From: an uncultured Clostridia bacterium
GTDB lineage: Bacteria > Bacillota_A > Clostridia > Oscillospirales > Oscillospiraceae
Direction: 5' to 3'
DNA: 5,734 nucleotides
Assembly (NCBI GenBank): GCA_947167435.1
Contig: CAMVIC010000116.1
Coordinates: forward strand, 1-5,734
The position numbers and the translations under genes are program-made. Below are positions 1-5,416 of the stretch, piece by piece. The notes under the pieces are model-generated. The model was not told the DNA's origin. It did not search any database and was given only the letters and a program-made list of their open reading frames with translations. Within the stretch, counting starts at the first letter, position 1. Every line of letters starts with the position of its first letter.

Positions 1-147
1 CACGGAACCGTCATACCGGTTCTGCACCCAGCCGGTGGCGCCGACGGCCCGGGCGGCGTGGCTTGCCCGCCAGCGAAAGCCCACGCCCTGCACCCGGCCG
101 GTGAAAACCAGGTGTTTTCGAATCTTCGTCCCGTCCATGTCTGTCAC
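1..147 (-). CDS. acyP: Acylphosphatase, N-terminal half (cut by window edge)
   Basis: Acylphosphatases are small (about 90 residues) cytosolic ferredoxin-like enzymes that hydrolyse the carboxyl-phosphate bond of acyl phosphates. Read leftward from the ATG at 138, the first 46 residues contain both family signatures. GRVQGVGFR (residues 14-22) is the phosphate-binding loop with the catalytic Arg at 22. GWVQN (36-40) holds the catalytic Asn at 40 and is followed by the conserved DGSV. The rest lies beyond position 1. I prefer the in-frame GTG at 147-145, which adds three residues, because AAGGAAA at 160-154 sits 6 nt from it, whereas the ATG would be 15 nt away. The family call is very secure from the two motifs; the start is less so. 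The gene is divergent from the 283-1032 gene and has its own promoter. Confidence 0.93.
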   Translation of the reverse strand, partial: MTDMDGTKIRKHLVFTGRVQGVGFRWRASHAARAVGATGWVQNRYDGSV

Positions 148-153
148 GCTCGG

Positions 154-160
154 TTTCCTT
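154..160 (-). promoter_or_regulatory. Ribosome binding site of the acylphosphatase gene
   Basis: The minus strand reads AAGGAAA here. It lies 6 nt upstream of the GTG at 147-145 and 15 nt upstream of the ATG at 138-136. The spacing therefore favours the GTG start. Confidence 0.5.
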
Positions 161-170
161 TTTTTCGTCA

Positions 171-199
171 AGTGTAGCACATCGGGCGGCCCGGTTCAA
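171..199 (-). promoter_or_regulatory. Sigma-A-like promoter for the acylphosphatase gene
   Basis: On the minus strand a TTGAAC -35 box (199-194) and a TACACT -10 box (176-171) are separated by exactly 17 nt. Each matches the consensus at 4 of 6 positions. Transcription would start near 164, just ahead of the ribosome site. This is inferred from sequence only. Confidence 0.5.
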
Positions 200-225
200 G
201 TACGCGGGGAGAATGCGCGGATGAC

Positions 226-254
226 TGGAAAGGAGCGGGCCTCTGTGTTACAAT
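226..254 (+). promoter_or_regulatory. Sigma-A-like promoter for the MmcQ-EVE / DUF5131 operon
   Basis: TGGAAA (226-231, 4 of 6 consensus) and TACAAT (249-254, 5 of 6) are 17 nt apart. The predicted transcript start, near 261, leaves a leader of about 20 nt that holds the GGGAGAG ribosome site (271-277) before the ATG at 283. This promoter is back-to-back with the acylphosphatase promoter, and their -35 boxes are about 26 bp apart. Confidence 0.55.
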
Positions 255-282
255 AGGGCAAAAAGCAGCCGGGAGAGAAACC

Positions 283-1032
283 ATGAACAGCCTGAAAGAG
301 CAGATTTTCGCCTATGCAAGGCAGACCTACGGCGTGGAGCCGGACTATCCCTTCGCCACTGCGCCGGCTTACCCGGTGCTGCGCCACCCGGACAGCCGCA
401 AGTGGTTTGCCCTGCTGATGGACCTGCCCCGCAGCCGCCTGGGCCTGAGCGGGGAGGAACGGGTGGACGTGATAAACCTGAAATGTTCCGCGGCCCTGGC
501 GGCTTCGGTGCGCAGGCAGGAGGGAATCCTGCCCGCCTACCACATGAACCGGGACAGCTGGGTGACCATCCTGCTGGACGGCACGGTGCCCCTGTCGGAC
601 ATCTGCCCGCTGCTGGACCTGAGCTATCAGCTGACGGCGGACGGAAAAAAGCGGGGCGGACACAGGAACTGGCTGGTGCCTGCCAACCCCCGATATTACG
701 ACCTGGAGGCCGCCATCCGCGAATCGAAGGATAAAAGCTTCCTGTGGAAGCAGTCCAGCCGGGTGTCGGTGGGGGACACGGTGTATCTCTACGTGGCGGC
801 GCCGGTGTCCGGCATCCGCTACAAATGCCGGGCCGTGGAGGTGGACATCCCCTATGCCTATGCGGACGAGAACGTGCGCATGAGCCATGTGATGCGGCTG
901 AAGCTCCAGAAGACCTACAGGAAGCCCATTGACCGGGAGACCCTGCGCGCCCACGGCGTCACCACCGTGCGGGGGCCCCGCTATATGCCGGAGAGCCTGA
1001 TCGAGCATCTTGAGGGAACACGCCATGCATGA
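283..1032 (+). CDS. MmcQ/YjbR family protein with C-terminal EVE/PUA-like domain
   Basis: The protein has 249 residues in two domains. Residues 1-120 resemble the MmcQ/YjbR (double-wing, CyaY-like fold) family: a YGVEPDYPF segment, VLRHPDSRKWFAL (32-44), a DVINLKC stretch and GILPAYHMNRDSW (81-93), ending in LLDLSYQLT. Members are often called DNA-binding, but their function is not established. Residues 128-245 look like a PUA-superfamily module of the EVE kind: NWLVPANPRYYD (129-140), WKQSS (155-159), GDTVYLYVAAP (164-174) and VRGPR (229-233). EVE and related YTH/ASCH domains can bind modified bases in DNA or RNA, so a nucleic-acid reader is plausible but inferred. The ATG at 283 has GGGAGAG 5-11 nt upstream. 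The stop overlaps the next start by 8 nt, indicating translational coupling to the DUF5131 gene. The MmcQ part is secure; the EVE part is assigned by motif and less certain. Confidence 0.88.
   Translation: MNSLKEQIFAYARQTYGVEPDYPFATAPAYPVLRHPDSRKWFALLMDLPRSRLGLSGEERVDVINLKCSAALAASVRRQEGILPAYHMNRDSWVTILLDGTVPLSDICPLLDLSYQLTADGKKRGGHRNWLVPANPRYYDLEAAIRESKDKSFLWKQSSRVSVGDTVYLYVAAPVSGIRYKCRAVEVDIPYAYADENVRMSHVMRLKLQKTYRKPIDRETLRAHGVTTVRGPRYMPESLIEHLEGTRHA
1012..1016 (+). promoter_or_regulatory. Ribosome binding site that sets the DUF5131 start
   Basis: GAGGG lies inside the end of the upstream gene and 8 nt ahead of the ATG at 1025. A possible TTG start at 1010 would place this site inside the coding region. 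The homologous-looking N-terminus MHDIWNPWHGC also begins at 1025. Confidence 0.65.
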
Positions 1033-1921
1033 TATCTGGAACCCCTGGCACGGCTGCAGAAAATGCAGCGAGGGCTGCCTGAACTGCTATATGTATTACC
1101 TGGACGCCCTGCGGGGCAGGGACGGGGGCGAAATCTACCGGACCAGGGCGGGCTTTCGCTATCCGCTGTCCAGGGACCGGGAGGGCCGCTTCAAGGTCAG
1201 AAGCGGCGAGATGCTGCGGGTGTGCATGACCTCGGATTTCTTTCTGGAGGAGGCGGACCCCTGGCGGATGGAGGCCTGGGAGATCATGCGGCAGCGGCCG
1301 GACGTGAAGTTCTTCCTGCTGACCAAGCGGCCCCAGCGGGTGGCGGCGCAGCTGCCGCCGGACTGGGGCGATGGCTGGGAAAACGTGATGTTCAACGTCA
1401 CGTGCGAAAACCAGCGGCGGGCGGACGAGCGCATCCCCATCCTCCTGTCCCTGCCGTTCAGGCACAAGGGCATCATGTGCGCCCCGTTCATCGGGCCCGT
1501 GAGCATCCGGGACTATCTGGGCGACGGGCAGATCCAGCAGGTGCTCTGCGACGGGGAAAACTACGGCGGCGCCCGGCCCTGTCACTATGAGTGGGTTAAG
1601 CGGCTGCGGGACGAGTGCGCCGAGGCGGAGGTGCGCTTCGTGTTCTGCGGCACCGGGCGGCATTTTGTAAAGGACGGGCGCAGCTACCGGATTGAGGGCA
1701 GCGGCCTGCAGAGCCGGCAGGCCTTTCGCTCCGGCCTGAGCTATCCGGGAAAGCCCATCGAATTCAAACTCACCGACACCTGGGGCCAGCCTATCCCGAA
1801 GGAGGAGCTGCACGTGCCCTGGTTCGGCCCCCGCTGCCAGAGCTGCGGCATGCAGTTGTGCTGCAACGGTTGCAGCCGCTGCGGCAAATGCGAGAAGGAC
1901 GCGGAGCGGGAGCAGCGATAG
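1025..1921 (+). CDS. DUF5131 family (phage Gp37/Gp68-like) protein, radical-SAM-like Cys motif
   Basis: This 298-residue protein opens with the hallmark of the DUF5131/Gp37-Gp68 family, WNPWHGC followed by SEGCLNCY (residues 5-22). Its cysteines C14, C18 and C21 form a CxxxCxxC pattern, and C11 lies three residues before. That spacing is the one used by radical-SAM enzymes to hold a 4Fe-4S cluster, so a metal-cluster enzyme is a fair inference, but no reaction is known for the family as far as I know. Other family-like segments are RVCMTSDFF (65-73), FFLLTKRP (96-103), NVTCEN (124-129), CAPFIGP (152-158) and GENYGGARPCHYEW (177-190). The C-terminus is cysteine-rich, with Cys at 271, 274, 279, 280, 283, 286 and 289, suggesting a second metal site. 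The gene overlaps the MmcQ-EVE gene by 8 nt and ends 16 nt before a strong hairpin, so the pair is a self-contained operon. Family assignment is confident; function is unknown. Confidence 0.87.
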   Translation: MHDIWNPWHGCRKCSEGCLNCYMYYLDALRGRDGGEIYRTRAGFRYPLSRDREGRFKVRSGEMLRVCMTSDFFLEEADPWRMEAWEIMRQRPDVKFFLLTKRPQRVAAQLPPDWGDGWENVMFNVTCENQRRADERIPILLSLPFRHKGIMCAPFIGPVSIRDYLGDGQIQQVLCDGENYGGARPCHYEWVKRLRDECAEAEVRFVFCGTGRHFVKDGRSYRIEGSGLQSRQAFRSGLSYPGKPIEFKLTDTWGQPIPKEELHVPWFGPRCQSCGMQLCCNGCSRCGKCEKDAEREQR

Positions 1922-1937
1922 ACAAAGTATAAAGTAT

Positions 1938-1973
1938 ACAGGCGCCTGCCGTCTTCTGACGGCAGGCGCCTGT
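1938..1973. terminator. Bidirectional hairpin terminator between convergent operons
   Basis: A perfect 16-bp inverted repeat (arms 1938-1953 and 1958-1973) encloses a TTCT tetraloop. The arms are very GC-rich and are followed on the plus strand by a short T-rich tail (TTGTTAG). On the minus strand the tail reads ATACTTTATACTTTG, from a tandem AAAGTAT pair at 1924-1937. It lies 16 nt after the DUF5131 stop and 19 nt after the cyclophilin stop on the other strand, so it probably serves both. The T-tracts are weak, and stem stability would do most of the work. Confidence 0.85.
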
Positions 1974-1992
1974 TTGTTAGCCTGTTTGCGAA

Positions 1993-2601
1993 TCAGTCCA
2001 GAATCTCGATGTGCTCGATGACCGGCTGCTGGTCGGCGGGGATCGTGCCGTTTGCGTCAGTAGGTTTTGCGTCTTTGGCAATCTGCTCGGCGATCTCCAT
2101 GCCCTCGGTCACCCGGCCGAAGGCGGCATAGCTGCCGTCCAGAAACACAGCGTCCGCCACGGTGATGAAAAACTGGGAGCTTGCACTGTCAGGGTCGTTT
2201 GCGCGGGCCATGGAGATGACGCCCTTCACGTGGCTGATGGGGTTTGCCACGCCGTTTGCCGCGAACTCGCCCTTTATGGTGTTCTCCGAACCGCCCATGC
2301 CGGTGCCCGTCGGGTCGCCGCCCTGAATCATGAAGCCGTCCATGATCCGGTGGAAGGTCAGCCCGTCGTAAAAGCCGGACTGTGCCAGCCGGATAAAGTT
2401 TGCGACCGTAATGGGCGCGGTGCCCTCGTCCAGCTCCAGCCGGATGCTGCCGTAGTCCCGGACGGTGATTTCCGCGTGGCGTACGGACTGAAAGGGCTCT
2501 GCCGCCGGGGCGGGAGCCGCCGTCGGGGCGGGCTTTGCCGCGCCGCAGGCGCAGAGGAGCAGGGCGGTAAGACTGAGCAGGATGACAAAGCTTCGTTTCA
2601 T
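1993..2601 (-). CDS. Cyclophilin-type peptidyl-prolyl cis-trans isomerase, lipoprotein
   Basis: This 202-residue protein would catalyse cis-trans isomerisation of Xaa-Pro bonds in proteins outside the membrane. Residues 1-18 form a lipoprotein signal (MKR, hydrophobic core, lipobox LCAC with the lipidated Cys at 19), followed by an Ala/Pro-rich linker to about residue 36. The cyclophilin domain fills 42-202. FHRIMDGFMIQGGDP (83-97) carries the catalytic Arg85 plus Phe90 and Gln93. GVISMARA (127-134), SSQFFITV (141-148) and FLDGSYAAFGRV (153-164) complete the active site. The position equivalent to Trp121 of human cyclophilin A is Phe153, which is common in bacteria and usually weakens cyclosporin binding. 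It is the last gene of a leftward operon. Its ATG overlaps the hydrolase stop in an ATGA, with GAGGG at 2613-2609 as ribosome site. Confidence 0.95.
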   Translation of the reverse strand: MKRSFVILLSLTALLLCACGAAKPAPTAAPAPAAEPFQSVRHAEITVRDYGSIRLELDEGTAPITVANFIRLAQSGFYDGLTFHRIMDGFMIQGGDPTGTGMGGSENTIKGEFAANGVANPISHVKGVISMARANDPDSASSQFFITVADAVFLDGSYAAFGRVTEGMEIAEQIAKDAKPTDANGTIPADQQPVIEHIEILD

Positions 2602-3428
2602 GTGGTTTCCCTCGTTTCTGTTTCGTTTTGCAGGGCGGCGGCAAAGTGCCGCTCAAAAGCCGCAATGGCCTGCCGGCTGAGCGCGGAGTTGGGAGTGAGC
2701 ATATCAAAGGCATGCATGTCGGTGGGATAGACGTCCACGTCCGCCTTTACCCCGGCAGCGCGCAGGGCGGAGACGTAGGCCAGAGTTTCGGCATAGAAGG
2801 GCTCGCCCCGGCCCACAAAGGTGTAGCAGGGCGGCAGACCGCGGTAATCCGTCTGCCCGGCGGGGGAGGCGTAGGGAGAGACGGGCCGCTTCGCGCTGCC
2901 GCGCAGATACAGACGCCAGCCCAGATGGTTGCGCCGGGTGTTCCAGATTCTCCCGTGATTGTCCCGGGAGCTTTCGGTGTCCAGGTTGCTGAGCATGGGA
3001 TAGAGGGGCATCTGAAAGGCCACGGGGATTTGCCGGTCCCGGGCCATCATGCAGACCGCGGCGGCCAGCCCGCCGCCGGCGCTCTCTCCGCCCACCATGA
3101 GCCTGTCCCGGGGAAAGCCCAGGGTCGCGGGGTGCCTGCTCATATAGTCCAGCACCGCAAAGCAGTCGTCTGCGGCGGCAGGATAGGGCTTTTGCCAGGC
3201 CAGCCGATAGCCCGGAGAGACCACCAGCGCGCCGAATTTCCTCACCAGGTCCAGAGCACGGCCCATATAGACCATCTCCTTCATGCCGGTGATATAGCCG
3301 CCGCCGTGAATCCAGAGGACGCCGCAGCTTGCGCGCCTGCCCCTGGGACGCAGGATCAGCACCGGCACGCGGCCGATGCGCGCCCTCTCCACCAGAAAGT
3401 CCCGTTCAGGAATTGACAAAAGCTTCAT
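2598..3428 (-). CDS. Alpha/beta hydrolase, HSL-type (family IV) esterase
   Basis: This 276-residue cytosolic hydrolase belongs to the hormone-sensitive-lipase-like alpha/beta-hydrolase-3 group, whose members cleave carboxylic esters. The oxyanion motif HGGGY is at residues 41-45 and the nucleophile elbow GESAG at 114-118, with Ser116 as nucleophile. The acid appears to be Glu209 in GRGEPFYAET, where many relatives have Asp, and the catalytic His is His239 in DMHAFD. No signal peptide is visible. The natural substrate cannot be told from sequence. I chose the ATG at 3428 (MKLLSIPERD) because AGAGGAA lies just upstream and the ATG overlaps the nuclease stop in an ATGA. A longer open frame upstream would run about 140 nt into the neighbour and has no family-like sequence. 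The gene is in the middle of the three-gene leftward operon. Confidence 0.92.
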   Translation of the reverse strand: MKLLSIPERDFLVERARIGRVPVLILRPRGRRASCGVLWIHGGGYITGMKEMVYMGRALDLVRKFGALVVSPGYRLAWQKPYPAAADDCFAVLDYMSRHPATLGFPRDRLMVGGESAGGGLAAAVCMMARDRQIPVAFQMPLYPMLSNLDTESSRDNHGRIWNTRRNHLGWRLYLRGSAKRPVSPYASPAGQTDYRGLPPCYTFVGRGEPFYAETLAYVSALRAAGVKADVDVYPTDMHAFDMLTPNSALSRQAIAAFERHFAAALQNETETRETT

Positions 3429-4090
3429 TCCGATTCCTCTCCGCTGTGGCAGTAGCCGTAATACCAGCAGGGATAGGGCTCCGTACACTGCCCGCCCGGC
3501 ATCTGGACCGGTTCCTCCGGCTGCTTCTGCATCCGGTTCAGGTCCCAGATATGGTCGTTGACCCACTTGTAGAAGCCCTTTGCCTCTTTTGTCACCTCAT
3601 GGGGCACAAAGGGCTTTTCTTCATCGGGCCCGTGTAGTACAATGAATATGCGGCCGATCTTCATCCCGCAGCGGGCCATGATGTAGTACTGAAAGCCCGC
3701 GTCCCGGACAAACTGCGCCTGCAGCTCCGCTGCGTTTTTGACCTCGTAGAAGTCATAACCCGATTCCGTCTTGCGGAGAATGTCCACCGCGCAATAGTTG
3801 TTGTAGTTGGAGAAGGCTGCCTCGCAGATTACCGGCGTACCGGCCTCCAAATGCTCCTGGGTGCGCCGGAGCATGGCGGCTTTATCCGGGATGCGTGTGC
3901 CCGGCCGGTATACGGTCATCTCCTCATAGGGCCCGAACATGCCCATGGCCTGATCCCCGAAATCATTGCCTGCGTCCAGCTTCGCCTGCACCTCCGGTGG
4001 GATGACCTTCAGACCGGGCCTGTGCTTGTCCAGCCACAGCATTTTCGGGCACTGCATCCCGCGCATGAAATCGGTTTTCGTAATCGCCAT
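3425..4090 (-). CDS. PD-(D/E)XK nuclease-fold, Cas4-like protein with four-Cys cluster (DUF2779 N-terminal type)
   Basis: This 221-residue protein starts with TKTDFMRGMQCPKMLWLDKHRP, as in DUF2779-type proteins. Candidate nuclease residues are Glu90 (VICEAAF), Asp103 (CAVDIL) and the Glu116-Val-Lys118 pair (YEVKNA), followed by FQYY (133-136), in the order of a PD-(D/E)XK active site. Cys14 plus Cys202, Cys208 and Cys214 give the one-plus-three arrangement that holds a 4Fe-4S cluster in Cas4 and AddB-type nucleases. The usual DUF2779 proteins are, from memory, about twice as long and carry a DEDD-exonuclease-like C-terminal half. Here the gene stops right after the cysteines and the hydrolase begins, so that half is absent. 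No cas genes or CRISPR array are present. Activity on DNA is inferred. The start ATG has AGAAGG 6 nt upstream, and this is the first gene of its operon. Confidence 0.8.
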   Translation of the reverse strand: MAITKTDFMRGMQCPKMLWLDKHRPGLKVIPPEVQAKLDAGNDFGDQAMGMFGPYEEMTVYRPGTRIPDKAAMLRRTQEHLEAGTPVICEAAFSNYNNYCAVDILRKTESGYDFYEVKNAAELQAQFVRDAGFQYYIMARCGMKIGRIFIVLHGPDEEKPFVPHEVTKEAKGFYKWVNDHIWDLNRMQKQPEEPVQMPGGQCTEPYPCWYYGYCHSGEESE

Positions 4091-4128
4091 TTTGCGCCTT
4101 CTCTCTCGTCTGCCGGCAGTTTTTCCTC

Positions 4129-4157
4129 ATCATAGCAGAACGGACGGGAGAATACAA
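4129..4157 (-). promoter_or_regulatory. Promoter of the leftward nuclease-hydrolase-cyclophilin operon
   Basis: On the minus strand a TATGAT -10 box (4134-4129, 5 of 6 consensus) is preceded directly by TGC, giving an extended -10. A weak TTGTAT -35 (4157-4152) lies 17 nt upstream. The predicted leader is about 30 nt. No other promoter is obvious inside this tightly overlapped operon. Confidence 0.5.
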
Positions 4158-4192
4158 GCCGGCAGCGCCGTCAGAGCGTGTGACAGGTCTGT

Positions 4193-4198
4193 GATAAT
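4193..4198 (+). promoter_or_regulatory. Possible extended -10 element for the L,D-transpeptidase gene
   Basis: GATAAT (5 of 6 consensus) is preceded directly by TGT, an extended -10 context. The -35 position 17 nt upstream (GTCAGA, 4170-4175) is poor. Alternatives in the same AT-rich stretch are TAGAAT (4207-4212), TATAAA (4234-4239) and CATAAT (4247-4252), none with a good -35. Transcription from here would give an 80-nt leader. Confidence 0.3.
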
Positions 4199-4240
4199 TG
4201 CCCCGATAGAATAAACATAAAGGAACATATCTGTATAAAG

Positions 4241-4264
4241 AAAAGTCATAATAAAAGTCGTAAG
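4241..4264 (+). repeat. Two abutting 12-nt direct repeats in the transpeptidase leader
   Basis: AAAAGTCATAAT (4241-4252) is followed at once by AAAAGTCGTAAG (4253-4264), identical at 10 of 12 positions. A looser third copy in the same 12-nt register is GTATAAAG at 4233-4240, giving a shared GTnnnAA(G/T). The repeats end 5 nt before the ribosome site. Confidence 0.5.
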
Positions 4265-4284
4265 AAAGAAAGGACGGAAAGACC

Positions 4285-5394
4285 ATGAAAAAAATAATTG
4301 CGGGATTGATGGCGCTGACTCTGGTGCTGGGTCTGTGGGCAGTGCCCGCCTGCGCAGAAAACGTGACGCCGGAGGATTCCCCGGCATGGGTCGGCAAGCT
4401 GGAGCAGGCGCAGGATGCGCAGCAGCTCTTTGTGGTGGCAGGCGTGGGTCCCACGACGGCCTGGGTCTCTCTGCACGAGAAGGATGAAAGCGGCGTGTGG
4501 AAGCAGATCATGACCACGCCTGGCTTCATCGGCAAAAACGGCCTGGGCAAGCAGGCAGAGGGCGACAGCATGACGCCCGTGGGCACCTTCTCCTTCAATT
4601 ACGCCTTCGGCATTGCGGAGGACCCGGGCTGCGCCATCGCCTATCAGCAGGTCGACGACGACTGCTACTGGTCGGGAGACCAGCGGCAGGGCTATGCCTA
4701 CAACCGGATGGTCAGCCTCCGGGATCTGCCCGATCTGAACACGGCTGACAGCGAGCACCTTGTGGACTATACCTATCAGTACCGGTACTGTCTGAACATC
4801 AGCTACAACGAAGAGGGAACGCCTGGTCTCGGGTCGGCCATCTTTCTGCACTGCCTTGGACCCTTTAAGCCCTACACCGGCGGCTGCGTGGCCATCCCTG
4901 AAGAGCGGATGCTCACGGTGATGCAGAAGGTGAGCCCCGACTGCGTGGTGGTGATCGACTCTCTGGAGAAGCTCAGCCCCGAGACCTGGGAGGACTGGGG
5001 CCTGCAGCCGCGGGAAGACGGCGGCGCCCAGGGCACGGAGCTTTCCGGCGACTGGCCCTTTGCCGTCGATTACGGCAGCTCGGAGCGGTACACCCAGCGC
5101 TCCATGGACCGGGCGATCGCGCTGATCATGGAAGAGTTCGGCACATGGGAGGGCTGCGAGATGCACAGCATCCGCTATGCGGGGGACGCCTGCGTCAGCG
5201 AAGAGAACCTGAACTGGCTCAACAGCCTGGCCAAGGGAGAGACCTTCACGGAGTGCATCGCGTTTCTGAGCGATTTCCATTCGCCCAAAGAGGCGGTCGG
5301 CGCCTGGAACCCGGATTCGGAATACACGGATTATCAGTGGTGGCTGGCCGGCACCGAGGACGGCGACTGGCAGCTGATCAACTGGGGATACTGA
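4285..5394 (+). CDS. Secreted L,D-transpeptidase-like (YkuD/COG3786) protein with extra C-terminal domain
   Basis: The 369-residue protein has a signal peptide (MKK, hydrophobic core, PACA with cleavage expected after Ala24). The catalytic domain spans about 45-226: GFIGKNGLGKQAEGDSMTPVGTF (80-102) is the substrate-side signature of this YkuD group, and the active site is FLHC (His189) with YTGGCVAIP (197-205), the nucleophile being Cys201. Such enzymes cross-link peptidoglycan stems or join proteins to them through a Cys acyl-enzyme outside the membrane. The usual (S/T)HGC motif is TGGC here, as is common in COG3786-type members. Residues about 254-369 form an additional aromatic-rich domain (HSIRYAGD, SDFHSPK, ending DYQWWLA and NWGY), which I cannot assign to a named family. 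AAAGGA is 10 nt before the ATG. A STAS gene follows after 22 nt. Family confident; exact reaction not shown. Confidence 0.9.
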   Translation: MKKIIAGLMALTLVLGLWAVPACAENVTPEDSPAWVGKLEQAQDAQQLFVVAGVGPTTAWVSLHEKDESGVWKQIMTTPGFIGKNGLGKQAEGDSMTPVGTFSFNYAFGIAEDPGCAIAYQQVDDDCYWSGDQRQGYAYNRMVSLRDLPDLNTADSEHLVDYTYQYRYCLNISYNEEGTPGLGSAIFLHCLGPFKPYTGGCVAIPEERMLTVMQKVSPDCVVVIDSLEKLSPETWEDWGLQPREDGGAQGTELSGDWPFAVDYGSSERYTQRSMDRAIALIMEEFGTWEGCEMHSIRYAGDACVSEENLNWLNSLAKGETFTECIAFLSDFHSPKEAVGAWNPDSEYTDYQWWLAGTEDGDWQLINWGY

Positions 5395-5416
5395 ACCTGA
5401 CAAAGGAGGAATCGAA

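Larger units (their letters stand above)
4091..4284. other. Divergent intergenic region with AT-rich leader
   Basis: This gap of about 190 nt separates the leftward nuclease operon from the rightward transpeptidase gene. Its left half is GC-rich and holds the leftward promoter, flanked by two GCCGGCAG words (4112-4119 and 4158-4165). Its right half, from about 4190, is strikingly AT-rich for this genome. It holds the likely rightward promoter, tandem 12-nt repeats (4241-4264) and an AAAGGA ribosome site (4269-4274). No gene, tRNA or clear riboswitch fold is visible. Confidence 0.6.

Noticed and set aside
196..1813. Two long minus-strand open frames (196-1026 and 959-1813) opposite the MmcQ-EVE and DUF5131 genes
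   Set aside because: Low-complexity, His/Arg/Pro/Ala-rich translations without family motifs; the plus-strand genes are clearly real.
2011..3416. Plus-strand open frames opposite the cyclophilin and hydrolase genes
   Set aside because: Antisense shadows of two well-motivated genes; translations lack domains and start sites.
3429..3566. 46-codon N-terminal extension of the hydrolase
   Set aside because: It lies wholly inside the nuclease gene in another frame. The ATG at 3428 has a ribosome site and the operon's ATGA junction.
3425..4090. Evidence for a CRISPR-Cas locus from the Cas4-like protein
   Set aside because: No repeat-spacer array and no other cas gene is seen in the window.
4110..4125. 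CTGCCGGCAG followed by TTTTT as a rightward terminator
   Set aside because: The palindrome has no room for a loop, and no rightward gene ends there; it lies in the leader of the leftward operon.
4348..4356. Lipobox at Cys23 of the transpeptidase signal peptide
   Set aside because: Pro at -2 fits a lipobox poorly, whereas Ala-Cys-Ala before Glu25 fits ordinary signal peptidase I cleavage.
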